Assembly: GCA_963770035.1 (NCBI GenBank)
Contig: CAVYON010000005.1
Span: 1 to 64,000, forward strand
From: Roseiarcus sp963770035
GTDB taxonomy: Bacteria; Pseudomonadota; Alphaproteobacteria; Rhizobiales; Beijerinckiaceae
Direction of reading: 5' to 3'
Length of the DNA: 64,000 nt
Numbering within the stretch: position 1 is the first letter of the stretch; each line of letters begins with the position of its first letter. The position numbers were made by a program, and so were the translations under genes. A model generated the notes under the pieces. The model had not been told where the DNA came from. It did not search any database and saw only the letters and a list, made by a program, of their open reading frames with translations. Shown in pieces: positions 44,763-53,704 of this stretch.

Positions 44763-46343
44763 TTAGCCGTCGTCGCGCCAAAACCGCTCGGCCTTGATGA
44801 AGCGGCGCCAGGTCTTCCTCAGCGCGTCCACGTCGCCCGCGCTCTCCCGCGCGCACCATCCGGTCGCCAGCCCGGCCGCATAGGCGGCGCTGGCGCTCCG
44901 TGGCGGCCCCAGCGCCTTGACCAACCTGTCCGCGATTGTCGCGTCGTTGAGCTCGCCGAGCCGGTCTTGAAGGTCGGCGGCCTTACGAACGTAACGGTCG
45001 ACGACCGATCGGGGGTGAAAAAGACCGCCGAAGAACTCGGTCGCGTAGCGCATGTGCTTCATGGCGATGCGCAGGGCGTGACGGGCCTCGGGTTTGAGCG
45101 AGCGGAAATGCCGGCCGCGCCGCTTCACCTTGCGGTCGAGCGCTTCCAGCCAGCGCGCGGCAAAGGCCGCCACCGGCTCGTCGAGCGCAGCGAGCGCCGC
45201 CTCGGCGGCGCCCTCCCGCCAACCGCGGCTGGCTGCGAGGCGTTCGAGACGCAGGGCGAAACGCGTGACCGACGGGTCGGCGCCCAGCCGCGCCACGGCC
45301 GCATGGGCGCCGGCGGCTTTCGCCTTAGCCGCAGCGACAAGGCCGTCGAAGTCAGGCTCGCCGGCAAAGCGCCCGAGCGCGCCCCCGTCGCTGAGGCGCA
45401 TGACGAACACGTCCCAGTCGCGGGCCTCGCCGAGCAGAGTTGCGATCCGTTTCGATTCCAGGCCCAGCTCGTCGAATTCGGGGCAAGGAAAGGCGCGCTG
45501 GAATAGGCCCAACGCCGACCGCAGCCGTCGCATGGCGACGCGCATCTGGTGCACCGCCTCGACCGCGTCGCCCGCCTCGAGCGCGGGCAGATTGGCGAGG
45601 AAATGCGCAAGCCCGTTGCGCAAGATCGCGGCGATCGCCGCGTCGAGCGACATGTCCAGCCGGAGCGCCGGATCTTGGGCGGAAGCCGGCTCGGGCGGCT
45701 CGCCGTCGAGCAGCGCATGCGCGCGCTCCGCCTTGCTCGCCATGCCCAGGCGCAGCGGAAGAATCTCGAGGAGGTCGAGCCCGAGCGCGAACAGGGCCGA
45801 GGGCGGACCCGACTTCAGCTCGAGCTCGATCTCGGCGGTCGGCGCGCGCCTGTCTCCCGCGAACAGGAAGCCCTGATCGAAGGCGATCTCGATCGAAGCT
45901 CCGCCCGCGACGATCGTGCGCGCCGCACGGCGGATCTCGGAGCCGAATTTCGGCGCGAGCGGCCGTCCGCCGGTCAGGCCGGTGACGTGGCGCGCCGCGG
46001 ACTTGCCGAACAGCGAGAGATCGGGCTCGCCGGATGGACACGCGACTTCTGTCTCCTCCCGCTCGAAGGCGCCCGCGTCGGCGGCGGCGCGCTTGAGTCC
46101 CATGACCCAGCCGTCCTTTGAGCGACGTACGCGCAGCGCGACGCGGGCGCGCGACAGGTCGCCCGCCTCGGTGTCGAAATAGACCGTCCTTAGCTTTCGC
46201 CACGCAGGCGGGCCCCGATCCCCGCCGAGCAAGGGCGTCGCCATCGCCGCCTTCAGGGTCCTGCGATCGGCGAGGAACTTGAGTTCGCGCTCGGCGCCGT
46301 CTTCCGCCGCGCCGGCCTCCTCGCCACGGGATTCGCTTGTCAT
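44763..46343 (-). CDS. CYTH-CHAD domain protein
   Basis: A 526-residue protein. The N-terminal CYTH domain (about 15-210) has the ExExK signature as ERELKF, with further charged strands VYFDTEAGDLSRARVALRVR and APTAEIELELKSG. The C-terminal CHAD domain (about 230-520) is helical with conserved His/Arg: VEAVHQMRVAMRRLRSALGL, RHALRIAMKHMRYATEFFGG and LQDRLGELNDATIADRLV. CYTH hydrolyses triphosphates (inorganic or organic) and CHAD binds polyphosphate. It probably associates with polyphosphate granules. Confidence 0.93.
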   Translation of the reverse strand: MTSESRGEEAGAAEDGAERELKFLADRRTLKAAMATPLLGGDRGPPAWRKLRTVYFDTEAGDLSRARVALRVRRSKDGWVMGLKRAAADAGAFEREETEVACPSGEPDLSLFGKSAARHVTGLTGGRPLAPKFGSEIRRAARTIVAGGASIEIAFDQGFLFAGDRRAPTAEIELELKSGPPSALFALGLDLLEILPLRLGMASKAERAHALLDGEPPEPASAQDPALRLDMSLDAAIAAILRNGLAHFLANLPALEAGDAVEAVHQMRVAMRRLRSALGLFQRAFPCPEFDELGLESKRIATLLGEARDWDVFVMRLSDGGALGRFAGEPDFDGLVAAAKAKAAGAHAAVARLGADPSVTRFALRLERLAASRGWREGAAEAALAALDEPVAAFAARWLEALDRKVKRRGRHFRSLKPEARHALRIAMKHMRYATEFFGGLFHPRSVVDRYVRKAADLQDRLGELNDATIADRLVKALGPPRSASAAYAAGLATGWCARESAGDVDALRKTWRRFIKAERFWRDDG

Positions 46344-46572
46344 GATCCCCCTTCGGGCCGACGCTTACGGGGCGTCCGAGCAGGATTTCTGAGCACATGC
46401 CCATCCTAAGCGGTCGCCCCGCCGCGCGCTTGAGGCAAATCAATGCGCCTACAGACGCCCGAGCGTGCGGCGGCGCTTTGACGTCCGAACCCCGGCTGTC
46501 GGACCGGTCCGCTCTGGCGCCGGCCGGCGAAGCGCCCTACATGTCCCGGACGCGACGAAAGGAGTAAGCCGG

Positions 46573-48003
46573 ATGTCCAAATCATCAGCGCTTTGGGACC
46601 TGCTGAGCCAGACCGCCGAGCCGTCCGTCACGAAGGCGCTCGAGGCGGCGGTCGCCTCCGATCCCGACCGGACCTTGAGCCGCATCAATCCGCTCGTCTT
46701 CGCCGCCGAACGCAGCCTGGACGAGGAGGCGACCATCAGCGCGCTCGTCCATTCGGCTCGGCTCGGGCTGTTCGACATGTCGTGGAATGTCCTTTGTCCC
46801 GGTTGCGGCGGCGTGCTCGAAGCCGGCGCCGCGCTGAAAACGCTGAACAAGCACAAGTACTTTTGTGCTTTTTGCGTGGCCGACGTCGAACCGGATCTCG
46901 ACCAGCTGATCGAAGTCACGTTCACGGTGAACCCGCGCGTCCGCCGCATCGGCGCGCACGATCCGGATTCGCTGCCGCTCTCCGAATACATGCGCCAGAT
47001 CTTTTGGGGTTCCGGGGCCGAGCTGCCCGAGGACATGGAGGGGGCGCTTGGGCACGTGACGCTCGACGCCATGGAATTGCCCTCGGGCGAGAAGGCCGCG
47101 ATGTCTCTGACCTTGCCGGAAGGCTTGATCATTGCCTTCGATCCGGTCACTCACGCGACAATGTTTCTCGATGTGAAGGGCGAGCCGACGCGGGAGCGAC
47201 GAAACCTTGCGCTGGTGTTCGCCGACGCGCACGCCCACAGCGGCACGACGTCGCTGCAGCCCGGTCCTGCGCGCATTGCGTTCGAGAACAAGTCGGCCCG
47301 CCGAACCTTGCCGGGGCTCTGGCTCAACGGACCCGGACTCGAGGCGCTCTCCTCGACACGGCGGCCGTTTCTCACCGCGACGCGGCTGCTCAGCAACCAG
47401 ACCTTCCGCGATCTTTATCGCAGCGGCACGTTCGATCCCGACCAGAGGTTCAAGATCACCAGCCTGACGATCCTGTTCACCGACCTCAGGGGCTCGACGG
47501 CGCTTTATGACCGGGTCGGCGATCTGGCGGCGTTTGATCTCGTGCGCAGCCATTTCGGCGGGTTGATCGCCGCCGTGTCGGCGGAGGGCGGCGCCGTGGT
47601 GAAGACGATCGGCGACGCGGTCATGGCGACCTTCCCGACGCCCGACCGGGCGCTTCGGTCCGCCATGCGGATGCGGGAGGCGATGCGCAAAATCAACGTC
47701 GAGCGCGGCAGCGAGGACCTCGCGCTCAACATCGGCTTGCACGAAGGGCCGTGCCTCGCGGTGATGCTCGACGAGCGCCAGGATTATTTCGGTCAGACCG
47801 TCAATATCGCCGCCCGGGTCCAGGGCCTCGCCGAACCCGGGGCGGTGCTGGCGACAAAGCCGATCGTGGAGAGCCAGGCGACCGCGCGCTTGCTCAGCGA
47901 GGCCGGCTACCGCATGACGTCGCGCCTCCTGAACCTGCGCGGCGTCAGCGAGGCGTTCCAGATCTACGAGATCCGCGAGAACGAGCAGCGCGCCGCGGCG
48001 TGA
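46573..48003 (+). CDS. Class III cyclase with N-terminal zinc-ribbon domain (DUF5939-like)
   Basis: A 476-residue soluble protein with AGGAG upstream. The N-terminal about 280 residues include a probable zinc ribbon (LCPGCGGVLEAG ... YFCAFCVAD) followed by a beta-rich region, as in DUF5939-type cyclases. The cyclase domain (about 300-470) has ILFTDLRGSTALYDR, VVKTIGDAVMATFPTP and YFGQTVNIAARVQ. Metal-binding Asp residues are kept, so catalysis is likely. It is the third cyclase in 12 kb. Confidence 0.88.
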   Translation: MSKSSALWDLLSQTAEPSVTKALEAAVASDPDRTLSRINPLVFAAERSLDEEATISALVHSARLGLFDMSWNVLCPGCGGVLEAGAALKTLNKHKYFCAFCVADVEPDLDQLIEVTFTVNPRVRRIGAHDPDSLPLSEYMRQIFWGSGAELPEDMEGALGHVTLDAMELPSGEKAAMSLTLPEGLIIAFDPVTHATMFLDVKGEPTRERRNLALVFADAHAHSGTTSLQPGPARIAFENKSARRTLPGLWLNGPGLEALSSTRRPFLTATRLLSNQTFRDLYRSGTFDPDQRFKITSLTILFTDLRGSTALYDRVGDLAAFDLVRSHFGGLIAAVSAEGGAVVKTIGDAVMATFPTPDRALRSAMRMREAMRKINVERGSEDLALNIGLHEGPCLAVMLDERQDYFGQTVNIAARVQGLAEPGAVLATKPIVESQATARLLSEAGYRMTSRLLNLRGVSEAFQIYEIRENEQRAAA

Positions 48004-48121
48004 GCGTTCCGCCAGCGGAAAGAAGGTTAGGATGAGGGGCGGGCGAGAGCGCTCGCCCCCCGCCGCACTTGCCTCCTTCGCCCCGCAGGGCGAGGCGGAG
48101 AACGAATTCCCCGAGCCCGGA

Positions 48122-48502
48122 TTACTTCAGCACTTTGCGATGCAAATCGACGATGCTGCTCAGTCCGGTCTTCAGAAAACCCCGGATCTCCTCGATGCTG
48201 CGGAAGTCCGACAGTGTCGGCTCGAAACGCGCCGAGTACACCACCGTGCTGGTCCCGTCGCCGTTGTCGTCGACGCGCAGTTCCCCGACCCCCTTGACGG
48301 GGAGATGTCCGGGACGCCATCGGCAGCGGGTCCGTAGCCCGTCGATCGACCGGGCGCGGCGCAAGGCGCCGATGTCCTCGCCCTCGGCCGTCACTGTCGC
48401 CAGCATCGGGTGCCATGCGGCGACCGCGCCGAAGCGGCCGATCAACTCCCAAACTTCTCCGGCCGGCTCGCCGACTTGCACGCTTTCGACGATTTCCGTC
48501 AT
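48122..48502 (-). CDS. SRPBCC-family protein (MxaD-like)
   Basis: A 126-residue protein beginning MTEIVESVQVGEPAGEVWEL with GGGAGA upstream. The START-like fold is visible (FGAVAAWHPMLATVTAEGE; GDGTSTVVYSARFEP; the C-terminal helix EEIRGFLKTGLSSIVDLH). The middle (ARSIDGLRTRCRWRPGHL) does not look like the usual strands, and about 20 residues may be shifted by two indels. Ligand unknown. Confidence 0.7.
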   Translation of the reverse strand: MTEIVESVQVGEPAGEVWELIGRFGAVAAWHPMLATVTAEGEDIGALRRARSIDGLRTRCRWRPGHLPVKGVGELRVDDNGDGTSTVVYSARFEPTLSDFRSIEEIRGFLKTGLSSIVDLHRKVLK

Positions 48503-48673
48503 CTTGCCGGTCTCCCTTGCTGAGGGGAACAACGCCTCAGCGCAAGCGGGGTTCCGGAAGCTTTGATGCGAGCGAGGGCGGCAGTTCGGACGCCAAGACC
48601 GCCCGACTTCAAAAAAGCGATCGGCCGGCCGCGCAAGGCGACCGGCCGAGACGTTGAGCGCTTGCGACTTCGC

Positions 48674-49021
48674 TCAGCTCTTCGGCGTGAACAACTCGGC
48701 CGCCTTCTTCGCCGCCTCCTGTCCGAGCGCGGCGAGTTCCTTCGCCTGATCGGTGATGGCGTTGGCGCGCTCGCGCATGTGCGTGCTCAGGAACTCGACG
48801 AACTCGGACGGCGAGCGGGGCTGCATCATCTTCTGCGCAAACTGCATGTTGGCGGTCGCGTTCTCCTGGACGAGATGCAGGAGCTTGGTCTGATACTCCT
48901 GCAGCGCCTTGAACGGACCCGAGAAGGCGCCGCCGTAGAGGCTCGCGGCGTTGGCGAACTGGGACGCCATTTGCTCGCCCATCTTCGCGGCAGTCGAAGC
49001 CGGGTTTTCTTTGTCAGCCAT
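48674..49021 (-). CDS. Phasin family protein
   Basis: A 115-residue amphipathic helical protein: MADKENPASTAAKMGEQMAS, then FKALQEYQTKLLHLVQENAT, MMQPRSPSEFVEFLSTHMRE and the tail KELAALGQEAAKKAAELFTP. Phasins coat polyhydroxybutyrate granules. AGGGAG precedes the ATG. It lies 53 bp after the thiolase gene on the same strand, which supports a PHB role. Confidence 0.9.
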   Translation of the reverse strand: MADKENPASTAAKMGEQMASQFANAASLYGGAFSGPFKALQEYQTKLLHLVQENATANMQFAQKMMQPRSPSEFVEFLSTHMRERANAITDQAKELAALGQEAAKKAAELFTPKS

Positions 49022-49073
49022 AATTAGTCTCCCTTGTGGGGTTGAGAATCCAACACGTTCAATCGCCGAGATC

Positions 49074-50246
49074 TTAGCGCTCGACGCACATTGCGACGCC
49101 CATCCCGCCGCCGACGCAGAGGGTGGCGAGGCCCTTCTTGGCGTCGCGCTTCTGCATCTCATACAAGAGGGTGGTCAGGATGCGCGCGCCCGACGCGCCG
49201 ATCGGATGGCCGAGCGCGATCGCGCCGCCATTGACGTTGACCTTCGACGTATCCCAGCCGAGTTCCTTGTTGACGGCGCACGCCTGGGCGGCGAAGGCCT
49301 CGTTCGCCTCGATCAGGTCGAGGTCGCCGATCTTCCAGCCTGCGCGCTCGAGCGCCTTGCGGGCCGACGGAATCGGCCCGGTGCCCATGATCTTCGGATC
49401 GACGCCGGCGGTGGCGAAGGAGACGATGCGAGCGAGCGGCTTGATCCCGCGCTTCTTGGCCTCGGCGGCGCTCATGACGATCAGCGCGGCCGCGCCGTCG
49501 TTGATGCCGGAGGCGTTGCCGGCGGTGACGGTGCCCTCCTTGTTGAAGGCGGGACGGAGCTTCTTCAGACCGTCGAGCGTGGCATCGTGGCGGATGAACT
49601 CGTCGTCGGAGACGACGACATCGCCCTTGCGGGTCTTGATCGTCACCGGAATGATCTCGTCCTTGAACTTGCCGCCCTTCTGCGCCGCGCTCGCCTTCTG
49701 CTGCGAGCCAAAGGCGAACTCGTCCTGCTCATTGCGAGTGATTTGGAACTGGGTCGCGATGTTCTCCGCGGTGACGCCCATGTGATAGCCGTTGAAGACG
49801 TCGAACAGGCCGTCGCGAAGCAAGGTGTCAAGGAAATCCATCTGACCCATCTTCACGCCGTTGCGCAGATAGGCCGCGTGCTGCGCGTTGGTCATGCTCT
49901 CCATGCCGCCAGCAGCGACGATCTTGCTTTCGCCGGTGCGGATCTGCTGCGCCGCCAGCGCAACCGAGCGGAGGCCCGAACCGCACAGCTGGTTGATGCC
50001 GAAGGCGGTCTTCTCGTCCGGCATGCCGCAGCCGCGAGCCGCCTGGCGGGCCGGGTTCTGGCCCTCGCCCGTGGCGAGAATCTGACCGAGGATCAGTTCG
50101 TCCACGTCCGCGGGCGCAACGCCGGCGCGCTCGAACGCGCTCTTCAGCGCCACAATGGCCATCTCGTGAGCGGACAACGCGCTAAGCGCCCCACTGAAGC
50201 TGCCGACAGGCGTTCGCGCCGCAGATGCGATGACAATTTCTTCCAT
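49074..50246 (-). CDS. phaA: Acetyl-CoA acetyltransferase (beta-ketothiolase)
   Basis: A 390-residue thiolase that condenses two acetyl-CoA for PHB or the ethylmalonyl-CoA pathway. The active-site Cys lies in INQLCGSGLRSVALA, the His in GGAIALGHPIGASGAR and the second Cys in LCVGGGMGVAMCVE. The start MEEIVIASAARTPVGSFSG is standard for PhaA/AtoB. It lies 31 bp after fabI, and a phasin gene follows. Confidence 0.95.
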   Translation of the reverse strand: MEEIVIASAARTPVGSFSGALSALSAHEMAIVALKSAFERAGVAPADVDELILGQILATGEGQNPARQAARGCGMPDEKTAFGINQLCGSGLRSVALAAQQIRTGESKIVAAGGMESMTNAQHAAYLRNGVKMGQMDFLDTLLRDGLFDVFNGYHMGVTAENIATQFQITRNEQDEFAFGSQQKASAAQKGGKFKDEIIPVTIKTRKGDVVVSDDEFIRHDATLDGLKKLRPAFNKEGTVTAGNASGINDGAAALIVMSAAEAKKRGIKPLARIVSFATAGVDPKIMGTGPIPSARKALERAGWKIGDLDLIEANEAFAAQACAVNKELGWDTSKVNVNGGAIALGHPIGASGARILTTLLYEMQKRDAKKGLATLCVGGGMGVAMCVER

Positions 50247-50277
50247 GGTCTCTCTTCCTCTCCCTGGGGATGCGCCC

Positions 50278-51099
50278 TCAGGCCATATTGTGCAGGCCGC
50301 CGTCAACGTAAATCGTGTCGCCGGTCATGCCCGACGAGGCGCCGCCTACCAGGAAAGCTACCACGCGGCCGACCTCGGCGATATCCACCAAACGTTGCGC
50401 AGGGGCGCGCTCCTGCGCCATTTGGACGAGTTCGTCGAAATGCGAGATTCCGCTGGCCGCGCGGGTCTTGAGCGGGCCGGGAGACACGGCGAAAACGCGT
50501 ATGCCCTTCGGCCCCATCTCGGCAGCCATATAGCGCACCGAGGCCTCCAGCGACGCTTTCACCGGACCCATCATGTTGTATCGGTTCACGACTTTATCTG
50601 CGCCGTAGTAGCTCATCGTGCACAGCACCCCGCCGTCGCGCATCAGCGGCTCGGCGAGCTTGACCATACGGATGAATGACCAGCAGGAGACCTGCATCGC
50701 CTGGGCGAAGCCCTCCCACGAGCAGTCGACGACGCGGCCGTGCAGATCGTCCTTCGGCGCGAATGCGATGGCGTGAATGACGAAGTCGAGCCGGCCCCAT
50801 TGCCTGGCAATCGTCTCGAACACGGCCTCCAGTTCGCCCGGCTTCGCGACGTCAAGCGGAGCGGTAATCGACGCGCCGAGCTGGTCCGCCAGCGGCCGAA
50901 CGTACGGCTCGGCCTTGTCGTTGAGCCAGGTCACCGCAAGATCAGCCCCGAAGGCGCGCAGTTTGACGGCGCAGCCGTAGGCGATCGACTGGTCGTTGGC
51001 GATGCCGACGACGAGCCCCTTCTTGCCCTTGAGCATCTCGCCGATCGCGGCGTCCGGATCCCAGACCTTGGGAAGCGGATCAATCGGTCGATCAGTCAT
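50278..51099 (-). CDS. fabI: Enoyl-[acyl-carrier-protein] reductase (NADH)
   Basis: A 273-residue SDR enzyme that completes fatty-acid elongation. Motifs are KKGLVVGIANDQSIAYG (NADH site), HAIAFAPKDDLHG, the catalytic Tyr-x6-Lys in YNMMGPVKASLEASVRYMAA and the C-terminal TGDTIYVDGGLHNMA. An extra N-terminal stretch of about 20 residues (DPLPKVWDPDAAIGEML) is present. It heads the group fabI-phaA-phasin. The more usual partner of phaA would be phaB, which is not here. Confidence 0.93.
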   Translation of the reverse strand: MTDRPIDPLPKVWDPDAAIGEMLKGKKGLVVGIANDQSIAYGCAVKLRAFGADLAVTWLNDKAEPYVRPLADQLGASITAPLDVAKPGELEAVFETIARQWGRLDFVIHAIAFAPKDDLHGRVVDCSWEGFAQAMQVSCWSFIRMVKLAEPLMRDGGVLCTMSYYGADKVVNRYNMMGPVKASLEASVRYMAAEMGPKGIRVFAVSPGPLKTRAASGISHFDELVQMAQERAPAQRLVDIAEVGRVVAFLVGGASSGMTGDTIYVDGGLHNMA

Positions 51100-51605
51100 T
51101 GTGACGCTCTCCGCGGGCTGATGTGACGCGTTCTTAACGCTCTACGACGACGGATGCATGAAAGGAAAGGCGCCGAGGCGGTTGCGAGGATTGCGCCAAA
51201 TCGCCGCAAGCGCGGAGACCGTGATCGTTCGCGTCGACAGTCAATCGCATGTTCACAGTCGCCCCTCGTCATCCCAACTGCGTAGCCACCACGCCGGCGC
51301 GCGATCCACGTTGCCTTGCCGCGCGCCGTCGGCCGACCCGCAGACGGGGGACGCTGCTTCCAGGGAGCTCGATGACGGACAAGAACTCAATTTCGATGCT
51401 GGTTTTGCCGAGCTCGGCGATGATGGCGGCATCCGCCGGCGGCGCAGCAGATGGCCAACTTCGACCATCCGCGAGCCGCCGGCCGCGCCTCGCGCCCACT
51501 GCGTGTGGTTGCGACCGATGGCCGCCCCGGCGGCCTTGGGCGGACAATCGCCCGGCCGAGGTCGAGGTGGCGCGCGGATCGGAGCGGGTGGACTTCGTCC
51601 GCTTC
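51100..51605. other. Intergenic region without a supported gene
   Basis: The first part contains the fabI promoter. The frames on both strands are Arg/Pro-rich and have no recognised domain. Confidence 0.4.
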
Positions 51606-51765
51606 CTACGCCGAGCGCCGTCGCGCCTCAAGCGCTTCGATCTCTTTGGCGAAGCGGGCTTCGGTGTTGACGCGCTTGGTCTTCAGAGTCGGGGTCACGA
51701 ATGTCGATTGGACGGTCCAGGGTTCGGTCATCCAGGTGACAGCGATGACACTTGGCTCGATCCCC
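51606..51765 (-). pseudogene. AMP-dependent acyl-CoA synthetase, C-terminal remnant
   Basis: The - strand reads EPWTVQSTFVTPTLKTKR, then FAKEIEALEARRRSA and a stop at 51606-51608. This is the usual C-terminal end of long-chain acyl-CoA ligases, including the catalytic-Lys region motif TPTLKxKR. Nothing upstream of it (51766 on) continues the enzyme; a dispersed repeat adjoins. It is a fragment of about 50 residues. Confidence 0.6.
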
Positions 51766-51845
51766 TGGCACTCGGCTTCGGCCCCGCTTTCGCAGATCAG
51801 GCGACCCCTGAGCGTTCAAGCGATTCCGCGTCAACACGGCCCGCC

Positions 51846-52289
51846 CTAGTGTGTGGCGGCGGCCGACGGCGCCGGCGGACGCTTGCGGAACATCTCGTCC
51901 GCCAGCTTTTTCTGGTCGGGCGTGAAATTCGCATAGAGCATCGAAAGCGCCGATGACATGCGCGCCGCGTTCTGCGCGTGCCTGGCGCTCAGAGCCGCGT
52001 AGTTTTCGAGAATTTCCGGCGCGCTAAGCTTATCGCGGTCGCCGCCGTACTGCTTGAGCGCGGCGTCAATCGCCTGCGCGTTGTCGAGCATGACCTGGGC
52101 AAAGGCGTTCCACTCGGCGTCCTGCGCCTCGGTCACGTGCAAGGTTGCGTACATGTCGCGAATGCGCTCCTCCACCCGAGCCTGCCGGTCGGCGGGCGTG
52201 GTGGAAGCGGCCTGCGCGAAGGCGCCGGTCGCCTGGGTCAGGCCCAGCGCCAACGTGGCCGCGACGAAAAGTGACGATTTGATCCGCAT
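51846..52289 (-). CDS. Spy/CpxP-type (LTXXQ) periplasmic protein
   Basis: A 147-residue exported helical protein from ATG 52289 (MRIKSSLFVAATLALGLTQA). The signal peptide ends near GAFAQA. The mature part has paired family motifs: ADRQARVEERIRDMYATLHV with TEAQDAEW, and MLYANFTPDQKKLADEMF. Spy-like proteins act as periplasmic chaperones or sense envelope stress. Confidence 0.85.
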   Translation of the reverse strand: MRIKSSLFVAATLALGLTQATGAFAQAASTTPADRQARVEERIRDMYATLHVTEAQDAEWNAFAQVMLDNAQAIDAALKQYGGDRDKLSAPEILENYAALSARHAQNAARMSSALSMLYANFTPDQKKLADEMFRKRPPAPSAAATH

Positions 52290-52329
52290 GAAATGGGTTC
52301 CGTTCTGCTGACGTGAAAAGGTGAAAGGC

Positions 52330-52676
52330 TCAATCGTCGTCGCCGCCGCCGTAGTAGACGGGCGGCGGCGCATAACCGACGCCTGGCGCTCCGTAGCCGT
52401 AGCCGCCATAGCCGCCGCCGTAGCCGCCGTTGAGCGCGCCGCCGAGAAGGGCGCCGGCCGCAAGACCGACCACGCCGCCGGCTATGGCCGCGCCGGCCGC
52501 CGTCTGCCGTCATAGCCGCCGTAGCCGCCGCGATAGCTGCCGTGCCAGTCGTGTCCGCCGCCCCAGCCGCCCCTGTGCTGCCATTGACCGTCGGCCCGCG
52601 ACGGAAGCGAGCTTGCGAGAGTCGCCGCCGCGAACACAAGCGCGCTGACCGCACGCGACGCTCGGGGTTGGATCAT
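52330..52676 (-). CDS. Exported glycine-rich small protein, frameshifted here
   Basis: ATG 52676 has GGAG seven bases upstream. The signal peptide ends near SLPSRADG. The mature part is Gly/Tyr-rich (WGGGHDWHGSYRGGYGGY). A frameshift near 52505-52515 is needed to continue into AAIAGGVVGLAAGALLGGAL and the tail GAPGVGYAPPPVYYGGGDDD. Such proteins carry a glycine-zipper membrane segment and occur next to Spy-like genes. Function unknown. Confidence 0.65.
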
Positions 52677-53023
52677 AACAATCTCCATAAACATGGATCG
52701 CCGTTTCCGGCTTGTCCGCCGCGGCGATTCTCACCGCCCGACGCCGCGATAGATCCACGTCAATGAGGCCAGTCCACGACCATGCAACGCATTTCGGATA
52801 AATAAAAATTCACAAGAGCGGGATTGTAGAGTTGGGATTACGGTCAAAATTTACCCAATCCCCTATTTCCCGGGATGCGGTCACACACACCTTACTCAAT
52901 CCCCTATCTCCCGGCTTCGGCCCTGCTTTTGCAGGCGCCGGCCCCAGCGACAGCGAGATCCTTCGCGCGTCTGTCCGCCCACTTCCACACTCGCCGGATT
53001 TCAAACGAGGCCAGCGGCGCTCG
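52677..53023. repeat. Intergenic region with short direct repeats
   Basis: CAATCCCCTATTTCCCGG (52857-52874) and CAATCCCCTATCTCCCGG (52898-52915) are near-identical. The following CGGCTTCGGCCCTGCTTTTGC recurs as CGGCTTCGGCCCCGCTTTCGC near 51773-51793. No gene is supported here. Confidence 0.55.
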
Positions 53024-53704
53024 TCAGCGATTGGCAACGAGCGCCTGCCCTCGCCCCATCCGGGCGCCCCATGTCGACGCATGGGCGAAGAGGGCCGGGT
53101 CAACCTGCGGCGCCGCGCTCAATGAGGTCTGAACCGACATGAGATGGGCGCGACTGTGACGCCGATAGCTATCCCCGGTCGTCCGCAGCATCGGATGCCT
53201 CAGGGTCGGCACTTCGACAGCGCCGGAAGGATCGCGCAGCACCTTCAGCAGGAGCGAGATCTTCGCGGAATCGATCCGCCTTGAAGCGTAGAGTTCGACA
53301 AGGCGGCGAAAGATGAAGCGCTCGATGTAGATGTTCGCGCGCCAGGCATGATCCGGGCGCCAATCGGTCGCGATGTAACAGACCGAACGCTGATCGAAGT
53401 CCTCGCCCCGGTCCATGCGATCGGCGTCCTCGTAGCCCGACACATAGACCAGGAATGGCTCCGATTCGGCGCCTTCGTCCGCCACGCCGCCCGGAACGAT
53501 CCCCTCGATTGCGTAGTCGACAACCGCTTGTGGCCCCAGGCTATCCACGCCATATCGGTGACGCTGAAAGACGATATCCGTCATCGCGACGTCGATGTCG
53601 ATCAGCGACGTCGACAGGGTTTTTGGCGCTCGTCTCCAACTGACCCGCCTGCCGTGCCGCGGGCTCGCGGCTAGGCCTGCGTTGATCTCCGAAGTCGATA
53701 TCAT
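53024..53704 (-). CDS. Hypothetical protein
   Basis: A 226-residue soluble protein, not recognised. It is Arg/Asp-rich, with TDIVFQRHRYGVDSLGPQAV, FLVYVSGYEDADRMDRGEDF and IYIERFIFRRLVELYASRRI, which look like a folded alpha/beta protein and not a shadow frame. The start MISTSEINAGLAASPRHGRR is uncertain; MTDIVFQRHR (about residue 41) is a candidate shorter start. It lies downstream of the autoinducer synthase on the same strand, separated by 663 bp. Confidence 0.6.
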   Translation of the reverse strand: MISTSEINAGLAASPRHGRRVSWRRAPKTLSTSLIDIDVAMTDIVFQRHRYGVDSLGPQAVVDYAIEGIVPGGVADEGAESEPFLVYVSGYEDADRMDRGEDFDQRSVCYIATDWRPDHAWRANIYIERFIFRRLVELYASRRIDSAKISLLLKVLRDPSGAVEVPTLRHPMLRTTGDSYRRHSRAHLMSVQTSLSAAPQVDPALFAHASTWGARMGRGQALVANR

